Shown piece by piece: positions 53,937-64,000 of a stretch of DNA of 64,000 bases. The DNA comes from Eurosta solidaginis (Eukaryota; Arthropoda; Insecta; Diptera; Tephritidae). Numbering within the stretch: position 1 is the first letter of the stretch; each line of letters opens with the position of its first letter. The notes under the pieces were generated by a model. The model was given only the letters and a program-made list of their open reading frames with translations. It did no database searches and was not told the origin of the DNA. The stretch is taken from the NCBI RefSeq assembly GCF_040869045.1, contig NC_090322.1, positions 191,641,477 to 191,705,476 of the forward strand. Direction: 5' to 3'. The position numbers and the translations under genes are program-made.

Positions 53937-54138
53937 TCAAAAATTTAGAAATAAGTTTTTTCAATAAGAAAATAAGTTTTTCTAATCGGGGTCGCCCTCG
54001 GTAGTGATTTGGCCAGCTCTTTGACCATATGTAGGTCCCGTCCCGCCAATTTGTAGAAAAATGTTAAAGTAGCACGACGAACGCAAATTGGAGAAGAAGC
54101 TCAGACTGAAATCTCTTTGGAGGTTATTGCGAATAGCA
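53937..54138 (+). mobile_element. SINE copy, internally deleted
   Basis: AAAAATTTAGAAATAAGTTT, TCGGGGTCGCCCTCGGTAGT and GTAGGTCCCGTCCCGCCAAT are joined without the middle body. The end AGAAGCTCAGACTGAAATCT and CTTTGGAGGTTATTGCG closes the family pattern. Confidence 0.8.
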
Positions 54139-54380
54139 TTTATTTATTTAAACCCATCTTCTGTACCCCATAGATTGTTTAAAAATTAATAAATAAGAGC
54201 GAGCATGAGTTGTAACTACCCGGAATTTAAAAAGCCTTTTCAAATAATGTATAAACTGTAAAATTTCTCAAAAAGACTCCTTTTCACCTTTGCGAACTCT
54301 CATCAAATGTATAAACGTAGCACAACGATTTTTTACCAGCATTGCAATGACCAATGTAAATACATATATATGTAGATATT

Positions 54381-55302
54381 TTTATACCCAGCTGTACTTG
54401 ATTGGATAACGGTTGGTTGTACAGGTATAAAGGAATCGAGATAGATATAGACTTCCATATATCAAAATCGTCAGTATCGAAAAAAAAATTTGTTGAGCCA
54501 TGTCCGTCCGTCCGTCCGTCTGTCCGTTAACACGATAACTTGAGTAAATATTGAGATATCTTCACCAAATTTGGTAAGCGAGCTTATCTGGACCCAGAAT
54601 AGATTGGCATTGAAAATGAGCGAAATCGGATGATGACCCCGCCCACTTTTCATATATATACCATTTTGGAAAACACAAAAACCTGATTATTTAGTAAATA
54701 ATACACCTAGAATGTTGAATTTTGACGTGTGGACTGATATTGAGACTCTTAATAAAGATTTGAAATTTTTTTTTAAAATGGGCGTGGCACGGCCGACTTG
54801 TAATAAAATCAATTTTACAAATATTATTAATCATAACTCAAAAATCCATTAACCTATCGTAACAAAATTCGTCAGAGAGGTTGCCTTTACTATAAGGAAT
54901 GCTGTGAACAAAAATTAACGAAATCGGTTAAGGACCACGCCTACTTCTATATAAAAGATTTTTTAAAGGGTCGTAGACGAATAAAATAAGCGATATCCTT
55001 GCAAAAAAGAGCTTTATATCAATGGTATTTCACTTTCCAAGTGGATTTATAACAATAAATAGGAAAAACTTCAAATTTAAAAAAATGGGCGTGGCATCGC
55101 CCCTTTTATGACGAAGCTATTTTCTATTTCGGGAGCCATAACTCGAAGAAAAATTAGTTCAGAATAGAACCATATGTATATGTATTATTGCGCAGCCTTG
55201 TAACACTATTAAGCACACAAAGCAAACAACAACAGCATTTCAAGTGTACAGCTGGGTATTTAATGTTCGGTTTCACCCGAACTTAGACTCCATTACTTGT
55301 TT
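54381..55302 (+). mobile_element. HINE/DINE-1-like element, copy D
   Basis: Starts TTTATACCCAGCTGTACTTG and ends GTACAGCTGGGTATTTAATG with the stem-loop GTTCGGTTTCACCCGAAC (55265-55282), TTAG and CATTACTTG. The two subterminal repeats (ATACCCAGCTGTAC) are perfect complements here, better than in other copies. The interior follows copy B but is shorter (about 920 bases), with a deletion near 55150-55180. Confidence 0.75.
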
Positions 55303-56335
55303 GCTAAACTTTTGTTAACACAAGCAGACTATCAAACTGAAGAATTGGAGCATAGCAGTATTTAAGCGAAATCGATTAAACAGCATTGCAATATATTTTA
55401 TTGAAACATGCATAAAAGAACATAAACACGTTTTTGAAAGTGTTTCAAGGTGGTATAGAACGCAAAAAAACACAATTCAGGTATGTTGACTAGTGAATCT
55501 GAAACATAATGCAATAACAACGCAGTTAAGCCACTAGGAGGCTTGTATGTGTGAGTATACAATGTACATTAAAAATCTTAAAAATTAAGTACATATGCAT
55601 ACACACATGTGGATAACTCAAAAATTCTATCCAGCGACTTTGCACTTACGCATTAAGCGCTTAAAAACAATATTGAACAAATAGCAGGCAATAAAATTAA
55701 GCACAATGCAATGGGAAAAATAAAAGTAAAAATAAGCTGTTATTATTTATAAAGCAACTGGTGCAAGTTAAGTGATGCTTCATGGTCAAGTATGTTACAT
55801 GGACTCACGAATGGAACGGATGCTGACGGTCAACATGTGTAGTTTGAAGTGGTGATTGAGTTTTTTTGCAAATACATATACGTATTTATTAAGACATCTT
55901 TTCTTGGTCGAATTTTATTAACTTGGCATTGTGACATTGTTCTTTATTTATTTTTATCAAGACTGTTATTATAATTTATTTATTTAAATTTTTTTTTTAG
56001 AAAATCATTCTCGTGTGATAGATGGAAAATTGTACACGTAGCAAATTTAAAGACAAAATAATTACGTTGCAAATGTTGAACATTAGAAATATTTAAGTTC
56101 ATGAAAGAACATTTTGTAAATTTCGATAAACCTATCTACCGAAAAAATCAATCACATCATAAAATGGTAATTTGTTGAGGACACTGGTAAAGCTCTAAGC
56201 ACTGTCCTGAATTTTTTACACTTATATTCAGCTGGGAGTCGGTTTTGCGCTTTTTACCTGCATAATTTTATCATTAACTATTTAGTATACCCGGCAGACG
56301 TTGTTTTGTCCGAAAATTGGATCTCCTTCCTAGAT
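55303..56335. other. Unassigned AT-rich DNA
   Basis: No gene, repeat or RNA structure could be supported here. Confidence 0.4.
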
Positions 56336-56337
56336 TA

Positions 56338-56460
56338 TAAACATAGATAAAATGTTGGAACATAAGAAGTATGCCCTAGGAGTATTCTTAGACATGGATG
56401 GTCTTAAGAAGATTGCAGTACATTCAGCCCTAACCAGAAAATCAGTGCAGTCATCAACTT
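56338..56460 (+). pseudogene. LINE reverse transcriptase scrap
   Basis: The plus strand reads KMLEHKKYALGVFLDMDGLK and then KIAVHSALTRKS. LINE polymerases of the jockey/I type have a matching motif-A region (LGVFLDMEGAFD), in which the Asp after FL is catalytic. Two residues of the usual GAF are altered. Only about 40 codons remain. Confidence 0.6.
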
Positions 56461-56469
56461 TAACAATTG

Positions 56470-57265
56470 AACTATGTTCTGCAAGATGGCTTAATTTGTA
56501 AATAATAATGATCCCGATTTGCCTAATCAAAGCGAAATTTTTTTAAAGGAAGAACACACAGACATACGGCAGAGTTTGAAAGAACCAACAGGGCGACAAT
56601 ATTTCCCGAAAAGAAAACGCCGTAACTTAAAGCCTTTGATAAAACCACTGTAATGCAATCACCAGCATGTCAATTATACGTCTTGTGCAAAATTTTACAA
56701 CCCTACCTTCATATTTTAAACTTTTACTGTAGTATAGCAATTATAATTGTTCAAGCTTGATCGCCTCTATTTTCACTAGCTTTAAATATAAACCACAAAA
56801 CAAAAAACACATGGCCTGAATCTACTAACTGCATTACCACTCTCTTTCATCGATACGTTTAACAGTATTGTTTTTAGCAGCTCTTTCGTGAATTTCCGGC
56901 AATAAATTGAAAATTAAATGACGCTTTGCAAAAATGTATGTACAATAGTGTGCGCCTTATTTGCATGAAGGGGGTTTTGATTACAATGGCACACAAAAAA
57001 TATAAACTGGTGTGTTCATTCGACCACGTCCATATATCCTCAAGTACCTCGCCATTTTGAGTCCAAAAATTACGTCTGCTAAGTGGTAGCTTACAATAGT
57101 GTCTTTTAAAAGAATCGAATATGAATTAACTTCATTGACATAAACTCACTTTACAAAAGCCACAAATTCGCCCAAATTTTATTTCCAAATATCAATTGCC
57201 TATTGCCATACATTTCTAATATAAAATTTTCATTTAAGTAATTTTTTGATAAAGGAAATAAATAC
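56470..57265. other. Unassigned AT-rich DNA
   Basis: Nothing could be supported here. Confidence 0.4.
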
Positions 57266-57267
57266 TA

Positions 57268-57432
57268 TAGCGAATTTTGGGGAAATTCCCGATTATTTTG
57301 CATCTTCTGTTAACATCCGAATCTCTGAACTGTCGAATAAATATCTCAAATATTCATATTTTTGGGAGTAGTACTTCCCAATTACAATTATCACGTACTT
57401 CACTAAAGCATGTAAAATCAAACTGACTATAA
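57268..57432 (-). mobile_element. Gypsy LTR 3' fragment
   Basis: GCGAATTTTGGGGAAATTCC, TCTGAACTGTCGAATAAATA, ATTTTTGGGAGTAGTAC and TACAATTATCACGTACTTCA match, in order and in complement, the last 160 bases of the LTR at 32532-33030. The rest is missing. Confidence 0.75.
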
Positions 57433-57479
57433 CTCATTAAAATTTAAGAATGAATAATATAAAATAAATAAAATCAAAA

Positions 57480-57625
57480 ATAAAAATAAAGAAAAGAATG
57501 GAGAGGAAAACAAACGGAAGTTAAAGAAAGAAAAGGAAAGACAAATGAAGGAGAGAAGAAATTAAAGGAAAGAAAAGAAGATGAAAGGAAGTGAAAGAAG
57601 GCAAAGGAAAGCAGAGATGCATTGC
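57480..57625 (+). repeat. Purine-rich tract 2
   Basis: About 140 bases of mostly A and G (GAAAGAAAAGGAAAGACAAA, GGAGAGAAGAAATTAAAGG). It is less regular and shorter than the tract at 45492. Possibly a related microsatellite in decay. Confidence 0.7.
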
Positions 57626-57877
57626 TGTCCGTGAAACTCAACCGCTGTGCGAACTATAGTGTTTATGCAATAGTTAAAAATTGTATTGTACATACCAGTG
57701 GCGTAGATAAGGGGGAAATCAAGGGGTTCAATCTCCCATGGAAAATTGAAAATATAATTATTGAAAATGTTTAGTAATACATAACCATGTATGCATTCAT
57801 TTCTCGAACTGCCATTAACCTTCTTGCTGTATTAAATCATTTATATCACTCTAAAATTAGAAAGAAAAAATCGTTTC

Positions 57878-58885
57878 ATGATAGTTATGAATTTCTTGCA
57901 CACACCTAAAAGAAAAGCCAATTTGGAAAACACTATTGAAGAATCTCACGACACACCAGGAACGAAATCTTTAAAAGCATTGAACCTGACTCGATGGGTT
58001 TCGAAATATGAGACCGGCAACGATTTTTATGATTTTTTTCTTTTCGTTTACGAAACTCTAAATGAAATGAGAACCTCGGAAAAAGACGCAAAACATTTTA
58101 AAAACGCCATGGATTTTGAGTTTTTAATATGTTTACATATTATTAATGTAATTTTTCAACTTTCGTTGCCTTTGCGTCGCGAATTGCAAAAGTTAAATTT
58201 AGATTTGGTTCAAGCCATGGATCTCGCCAAAAATATGCGCGAGGAAGTAAAAAAGATTTGTGCTAAAAGAAGACGCTTTTTCTGAAATTTACGAAGCTTC
58301 GAAAAATTGCTGAAACTCTTCACATTGAGATTAAACACAAAACAATAGCGCGTAGACACAAAAAAAGGGCAAATCCTGAAGTTCAAAGTACAAAAGATTA
58401 TTTTCATGTAACAGTATTCAATCCTTTCCTAGATTCTTGCATCATGGATCTTAGAGAAAGATTAACTAAACATGGAAATATACCAAAAGGATTTTCCGCT
58501 CTTTTCAATCATGATTTGAATGAAATCGAAAAAAAAGTAGCTGATAAATTCATCAAGACAGTCGAGTTTTATCAGGAATTTCTCACTGTAAACTCTTTGG
58601 ATGTGCTTGATCATTGTCCAGAAGAAAAATTTTTGAATATCAACGTATTGCTGAGGATACTAGCCACTTTACCGGTATCGACATCAACCGCGGAACGCAC
58701 TTTCTCAAGTTTGAAACGGATAAAGACGATTCTGAGAAACATGACAAAAGAAGTAAGTAATTTTATTTGCTTTAGGATATATGAATTAATTTAAAATAAA
58801 TTTTTACCTAATTTTTTTATTGTAGAACCGCTTGAATGGACTGACTGCTCTGGCTATTCATTATGACATTGATTTCTTTCTTTAA
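57878..58885 (+). pseudogene. hAT transposase remnant with an intron
   Basis: Readable parts are ENTIEESHDTPGTKSLKALN, LTRWVSKYETG, DAKHFKNAMDFEFLICLHII and AMDLAKNMREEVKKICAKR. A frameshift near 58284 leads to ANPEVQSTKDYFHVTVFNPF and LDSCIMDLRERLTKHG, then the dimerisation domain ILATLPVSTSTAERTFSSLK and RIKTILRNMTKE. A GTAAGT (58753) to TTGTAG (58825) intron joins this to NRLNGLTALAIHYDIDFFL and a stop at 58883-58885. The type is the ZMYM1/P52rIPK-like hAT group. The N-terminal zinc finger and most of the catalytic core are missing, so it is inactive. Confidence 0.88.
58753..58825 (+). other. Intron in the hAT transposase remnant
   Basis: Starts GTAAGTAATTTT and ends TTTTTTTATTGTAG, with a pyrimidine-rich end. 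Reading through it leaves the family pattern, while splicing it restores MTKE-NRLNGL, as expected in the hATC domain. It is 73 bases long, a common size in flies. Confidence 0.75.
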
Positions 58886-59077
58886 TTATTGAAAGATTTT
58901 TTCTCATGCCCTCACCCAATTTTTTGTTTGTTTTTATACAATATAATAAGTGATTATCATGATTATAAAAAAGAACCAATCAAAATAACTTAAAAGTAAA
59001 AAAAGAATTGTCAAATTAAAATCCCCCCCCCCCCCTCCCCCCCATAACAAAAAGCTATCTACACCACTCGTACATAC

Positions 59078-59465
59078 CAACACGCAAGTTAAATTTTTGC
59101 TTCCTCTTTACCCACTTTTATATACATATGTACATTAGTCAAATTATTTAACACTTTTCCGTAATTGGCAACTCTATGGCATTGCTTATTATTTTTCCTT
59201 AAATCATTAACGCGCACATATGTATGTTTTGACATTAATTTATCTATATATCACTGAAACATCTTACACAAGACACTTGGAATTCAATAAAGAAAATGAT
59301 ATAAAATAAATATGTAAATATTCAAACATGACATGCAACGAACTTCATTCAATTAGGAAGCTTTTGCCAGCAAAGTGCAAAAACCTTCATAGACTTTAAT
59401 TCATTAAATAGCCATCATTGTAAAAAAGATAGCCTAGCCAGAAATCGAATCTGGATGGTGCGTTT
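59078..59465. other. Unassigned AT-rich DNA
   Basis: No supported feature was seen in this stretch. Confidence 0.4.
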
Positions 59466-59469
59466 TCAA

Positions 59470-60640
59470 TTTCTTATAGAAGCGATAACGGTTTGTTATA
59501 GATGAGTTATTACTTTGTTATCGGGGATATGACTGTTTTATAGAGCTCTTATCGACGAGTTATCGGTATGTTGTTGGTATGTTATAGACAAGGTATAGAC
59601 AAATTATCGAATCGTTATAGTAGTACTGTAAGCTTGCCATCGCTAACAAAGGTTATGGATAAGTCATCGATTTTTATCGACGTTTATGGGTTTGTTATCG
59701 AAAAGTAATCGATAATTTATAGAAAGTGTATAGAATGTTTTCAAAAAACAATCGATTTATTATCGAAAATTTATCGTTTTAGTTAGCGGTGTGTTATCGA
59801 CATGTTACCGACAAGTTAACAATTTCTCATCTTTATGTTTTCGTTATGGTAATGCATAGTGTAACGAATATTAGTGACACTAAGTGATACTCACATCACT
59901 AGTCTGATGCTAAGTAAATAAAGCCACAGTCACTTGTATCTACATAAACGAATCAATCATTATGTCTACACATATGTTCGTCCACGCGGCGGAGAAGCAA
60001 CGCACAACCCCATGCATATATCTGAGATACTCCCGAAAGTATGCAATAATTATGCAAGTATCACTCACCAGTTATAGCTGAGAAATTTATAACTGATAAC
60101 TAACTAGTAAATTCTGGAAATAGAAGCGCATAAAATATGTCGGCGAGGAAACCGGACGGTATAAAAGCGGCAACAGTTGAGGCACGCTATCTGTCTAGCA
60201 ATAGAAGTGCTATTTTGAAAGTAGTCTAATAAAGACCATTTTGCATTATCGAATATTGGAGTTATTTATTCAACAGTTTAGTGATTCGAACGTTAGCAGA
60301 ATGTTGCAAATAAGCGGAATTGCAGTAAATTCGTTACAATAGTTATAGATTTAGGAAGAAAAAAACATCGAATTTTTAGCGAAAAGCTACCGATTCGTTA
60401 TAGGGGTGCTACCAATTTAATGCTGTGTTATCGATTTGTTAACGATGACAGGTTTTCTTGTTATGGAACAGATAAAACTTCAATATAAAATGTATGACAC
60501 ATTTATAACCCGCCGATTACAAGACGTTAAGAAATCAATAAGAAGCCAATGATTCGGAGATTAAAAGCTGATAGCAACCTGATAAATCGACAATAATTGC
60601 GCTTTTGATAAGAAGGCGAGAGTAAAGTAATAAATTGTCT
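59470..60640 (+). repeat. CGATA/TATCG-rich array 2, split by a solo LTR
   Basis: Before the LTR (59470-59859) and after it (60339-60640) the sequence is full of variants of GTTATCG, TTATCGA(T/C), AATCGATAA and ACCGA. Examples are GAGTTATCGG (59554), TTATCGAATCG (59606), AAGTAATCGATAATTTAT (59703) and ATTATCGAAAATTTATCG (59760). Spacing is irregular (9-20 bases). It is non-coding and similar to 46110-46345. Confidence 0.7.
59860..60338 (+). mobile_element. Solo Ty3/gypsy LTR, ATAG duplication
   Basis: Starts TGTAACGAATATTAGTGAC and ends GTAAATTCGTTACA, flanked by ATAG at 59856-59859 and 60339-60342. GACGGTATAAAAGCGGC (about 60155) is a likely TATA region. It is 479 bases long. Confidence 0.95.
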
Positions 60641-61470
60641 GTATCAGTTTTAACCGGTAAGAAGCCGACAAAGTTCTTCTCAAATAGCCCGCAGTTATTT
60701 GTTTCTAGTAAAGTTATCTCTGTTGTGGTTTAAATTCAACCCGTCGGCGAGCTCTAATTTATTAAAAAACATTAGCTTCCTAGACCTAAACTCGTATTTT
60801 TACCCATCGAACTTCACGAGTACTTGGTACTCACGCCTTTTTTTGTTTTTGTTACGTTCTGCTTTTTTTCGTCTTTTCAACTACTTTCCAGAGATCAGGA
60901 AATCATTGTAAAGTTTCTAGCGCTTATATATATATTTGGAATTATTTACCAATAACTTGTTCGGCTTTATACGGTCGATTTTGGACCCGACACATAAATA
61001 ACCCTTCCAACGAAAGGACGAATCGCAATAATTCTCACGAGAGCTTTCTTTTCTGATGACAATCAAAGCAAACATATTAAGGATTATGGTGCGAAAGAGA
61101 CTTATTCGCTGCCTAGCCCGGAAGAAAAATTTCAAAAATCATTGCGAATTTCGGGAGACCTAAAACTTCTATTTCGATAGATGAAAAATTAAAACTGCAT
61201 ACTCAAAAAGATTCAGAGAACTCTAAATAAAAAGTTCGAAATTTTCGCGAATTTTGGAATGTTTGTGGAACTCTTTTAAGATTGGTTTGGATTGGCATAT
61301 TTTCAGTTACCGTGTTCATAGAAGTCTTTTTTAAATTATTTGAACAACAAAAGAAGAACTTAATTGACGAGATTTGATAAAAATTATCACAATTTTCATG
61401 TCCGCTGAGGTTTTTGTTAATTTATGTATGTGCACTTTCTCTATTCATATAATGGGAAATCTACGGTCTA
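60641..61470. other. Unassigned AT-rich DNA
   Basis: Frames at 60699-60911 and 60917-61135 (minus) are short and not recognisable. Confidence 0.4.
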
Positions 61471-62329
61471 AAGGGCCAATTAATGGTGACTTATAACCAT
61501 AACTAGATAAAACAGCTGATCGAACCTATTTTATGGAAATCAATGTAATGTATTAATGGTGCAATACCATAACGCTAACGCCATAACCATGCCATAGCCA
61601 ACCAATTGGTTTTTATGATTTTAGTAATCGTGGATTGCCCATATTGCTTTTTTAAATGTATGAAAACATTTATTTGAAGCAATTTTTTAATTTTTTATAA
61701 TTTATTTAATAATTATTATAATAATTATTTAATAATGGCATAGGCACATTGCATACTTCGTATGAAACCGCCGTACCAAGCATAGCTTTAACACATAATT
61801 GCATACGAAGTAGGCAATGTGTAAAAGATTAAAATATGCAAAAAGAAGGCAATTGGGAAAAACTTTACAACAACTAAGGCATGACGTAGCTGAATGCGTT
61901 TATAACCATTTCAACTATCGTAGGAGTGCGAGATCGACTCCCACTCCCGGGAGAAAAGGCTTTGAAGAGATTTACAAGGTATAATCGAAACAGCTGTCGC
62001 CTTGTCCGTCCTGATGTCACGTTGTTTAAATTTTTCCCAAATTATTAAAAAAATTGGTTTTTGGTTTCTCGCCATATCCATAACCTAAAAATATTTGAGT
62101 TGGTGAATTTAATAACTTTTTGTAGATTTTATTTATTGTTTTGGATACGTTATGACTAAGAGACTTATTTTTTGTGGAATATGTTTGTAATTTTTTGCGT
62201 TTTCTTAATTTTTATGACTTTCACGATTTTTAGGTTAAGGTACCATTAATCGATCACATTGGAGATGGTTATGGATATGGGTATGGTTACGACTACGGCG
62301 TTAGGGTTAAGGAAGTTTAATTAGCCCTT
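61471..62329. mobile_element. Foldback MITE with AAGGGCYAATTAA ends
   Basis: The left end AAGGGCCAATTAATGG is inverted at the right as TTTAATTAGCCCTT. The arms continue about 100 bases with CCATAACGCTAACGCCATAA against TACGGCGTTAGGGTTAAGG and further CCATAACC/GGTTATGG words. The middle carries another small inverted repeat (61745-61821). No target duplication could be fixed and there is no coding. Confidence 0.7.
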
Positions 62330-62985
62330 AAAATTATGCTTGTAGTTAACGTTTTACAAACCATGTGTTTACAATTGTAAGCTTTTAGTAGATTACGGTT
62401 AAAAGGTGGCACGCAGTGGTTCAATTTCATATTTTAATATGCTGAGTCTTCCTATGACAATCTGAGCGTGGATCCTTAACCGTTCCCAATCGGGTGCAAC
62501 ACTTGGTTCTGATATCGGCATTTATATACATATTATCGATTTTGGGTATAAGAGAAATCTTAACTTTTACTCCTGTGCGACACCCTTTTACCTTCTTCAG
62601 TCGGGTACAAAGTGCATGTGTTATTTTTGACATAGGAATTACCGTAGGAAGGGATGACACTGGACATATCATTTATTTGATTTAAAAGGACCACCCTAAT
62701 GTGCATACATATATGGGAGTAGCTATAATTGCTATAACCTTAGAAACAATAATGAACAAACGTACCGTAATCTTACTAGAAGCTTACAATAGGTAACACA
62801 AGGTTCAATATCGCCAACTAAAGTATTATAGGTTTTGAGTATTAAAAATCAAAAGCCTTCATAGTAGAGGCTTACGCCGATCACTTTATCGGCGGCGGCG
62901 ACGTAGGCACTGTTACGTAGGCATTCTTACTTTAAAAAGCTTAATTTTTCTATTTAAAAAAGGTTTTGTTTGTATATACATATTT
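62330..62985. other. Unassigned DNA
   Basis: Frames at 62427-62672 (minus) and 62494-62685 show no known domain. ACCGTTCCCAATCGGGTGCA and CCTTCTTCAGTCGGGTACAA are similar words 110 bases apart, suggesting a decayed duplication. Confidence 0.4.
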
Positions 62986-62994
62986 AAAAAAAAT

Positions 62995-63500
62995 CAACGT
63001 TTTGGCCATTTCGGAAAGATCCGGGGTTTTTGCCTCAAAGTCTCGTGGATCGTTCCAAAAATTTCCGGAGTGGCTCCTTGCGGAGAGACTGTTCTTCGTT
63101 CATTTACTCCAGGGAGCCTTCGAACCTAACCCCGGTCTAAGGGACTGGTACTGCTGCGTCTGCCGAAAAAATGCAAGTACTTAAAATGGTCACACTTTTT
63201 TCTGTATGTCTCGTGCAAAGTGCAGTTTCACCAAAGGAGATGTTCTGGGCAAACTCCTAATGCTCGTTGTCAACACGATTTCTTTACATCATTTGTGGCT
63301 CCTTGCTGGTCACGCACAAAAGCGACTTACGGTTGCTATTTATGGCCTTTCAATACTCATGACTCTCGTGGCACAGTTTTAACGATTAGCACCAACGCTG
63401 GCCTAATGATGAACGCGCCAAACTGTTTTTTCGGCTGTTTTAAGAATTTTAAATCCCGATGTGTGAACAGTAGCAATCCTGTCTACCACCAGTAGCTACC
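62995..63500 (+). pseudogene. Possible LINE N-terminal fragment with zinc-finger words
   Basis: The frame 62966-63184 ends GAFEPNPGLRDWYCCVCRKN and a stop. Another frame then gives FTSFVAPCWSRTKATYG. Several jockey-like LINEs begin ORF2 with NPGP followed by WxCxVC and a PHD-like cysteine cluster ending in FVAPCC, before the endonuclease. The order fits, but stops and shifts are frequent and the endonuclease is not recognisable. An alternative is a chance frame. Confidence 0.45.
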
Positions 63501-64000
63501 ACGCCTCCTGGCCCTCATACCACATGCCATCACAGAAGCTATAGGACTATGACTTCGAACTCATACCTTCGCCGACGTCACTTTCCTAGAAACTCTAGGT
63601 GTAGCTCCGAAGACTTTGTAACGATTTTTTTTTCGCGCTATGCACCTTGAAACGTTAGGGAGTAACTATTCGGCCAAGGATGCCGCCCCCGAAATCATAA
63701 GCAGTCATTGCGTAACTCATGAGTTAAAATATTATAATCCTAAATAATTTAAATTTTACACCATGGATAAATTTTTTTAAATGCAGACCAAAATTTGCAG
63801 ATGTTTGCGTTCGAAACATTGATTTCAATAGCCTTCGTTAAACCAAAACCTTATTTTAGAATGAAAGTCGATCGATTTTAAGTTGAAAGAAGGTAAAGTT
63901 ATATGCCCAGTTCAAACTGTTGTTTTCCGGCCTTTTGATAGAAGAATTCATTATGAATAACCGCGCAGCATCAGTTTTTAGACTAGTTCGACTATCCCCT
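63501..64000. other. Unassigned DNA at the window end
   Basis: No supported feature was seen here. Confidence 0.4.

Larger units (their letters stand above)
57696..59069 (+). mobile_element. Short hAT transposon with perfect 8-bp duplication
   Basis: Begins CAGTGGCGTAGATAA and ends CTATCTACACCACTC; the ends pair with three differences. GTACATAC stands on both sides (57688-57695 and 59070-59077), an exact 8-bp target duplication. At 1374 bases it is an internal-deletion product keeping part of the transposase. A C-rich run (59023-59043) lies near the right end. Confidence 0.92.

Overview
The window looks like repeat-dense, intergenic, AT-rich nuclear DNA from a higher (schizophoran) fly. The repeat families, the frequent TACATATGTA-like words and the transposon types point to a tephritid fruit fly, but that assignment rests on recall of repeat families and not on a marker gene. 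I found no intact host gene, no true tRNA or rRNA, no operon and no CRISPR array. Almost everything recognisable is a transposable element (TE), mostly dead, often nested, or a tandem repeat.

Layout, left to right. 1-5 kb: a long-TIR MITE at the edge, a ~115-bp tandem array, a Ty3/gypsy LTR fragment, a PIF-like MITE and a tRNA-headed SINE. 6.2-8.05 kb: a DINE-1/HINE-like non-coding element invaded by a piggyBac relative whose 3' end still abuts its TTAA. 8.06-13.7 kb: a nearly full-length Ty3/gypsy element on the minus strand with both LTRs, a tRNA-Leu-like primer site, gag with SAP and zinc-knuckle domains, and pol, killed by frameshifts and two internal deletions. 14.6-23.2 kb: another HINE-like copy, a hAT-type foldback MITE with a 275-bp palindrome, a small foldback element, short tandem repeats, a hexamer satellite and a TAA-flanked MITE. 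23.7-27.2 kb: a 142-bp tandem array cut by a solo LTR, an internally deleted Helitron keeping part of its helicase, and a second array related to the first one. 30.8-39.4 kb: a MITE, an exon-like reading frame split by a solo LTR, a 3.1-kb HINE-like element with about thirteen 130-bp repeats, a gypsy 3' fragment and a LINE fragment. 41-47.9 kb: a foldback MITE, two LINE pseudogenes, an ACCGAAA-rich array, a SINE, a ~610-bp pure purine GGAAA tract, a CGATA-rich block and Helitron-like debris. 48.3-52.1 kb: a hAT transposon with matching TIRs and target duplication that carries a LINE fragment and two solo LTRs inside it. 53-64 kb: a second palindromic MITE, SINE, HINE-like copy, LINE scraps, a short hAT copy with a perfect 8-bp duplication, a second CGATA-rich array split by a solo LTR, a foldback MITE and a LINE fragment.

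Nothing here works together as a pathway. The common thread is layered insertion: one gypsy LTR family inserted repeatedly at 4-bp ATAN targets, into arrays, into a hAT element and into a possible exon. The best leads are the CTCF-like cores inside tandem repeats, the CGATA-rich blocks, the split exon-like frame, the HINE-like family with its 130-bp array, and the two palindromic MITEs.
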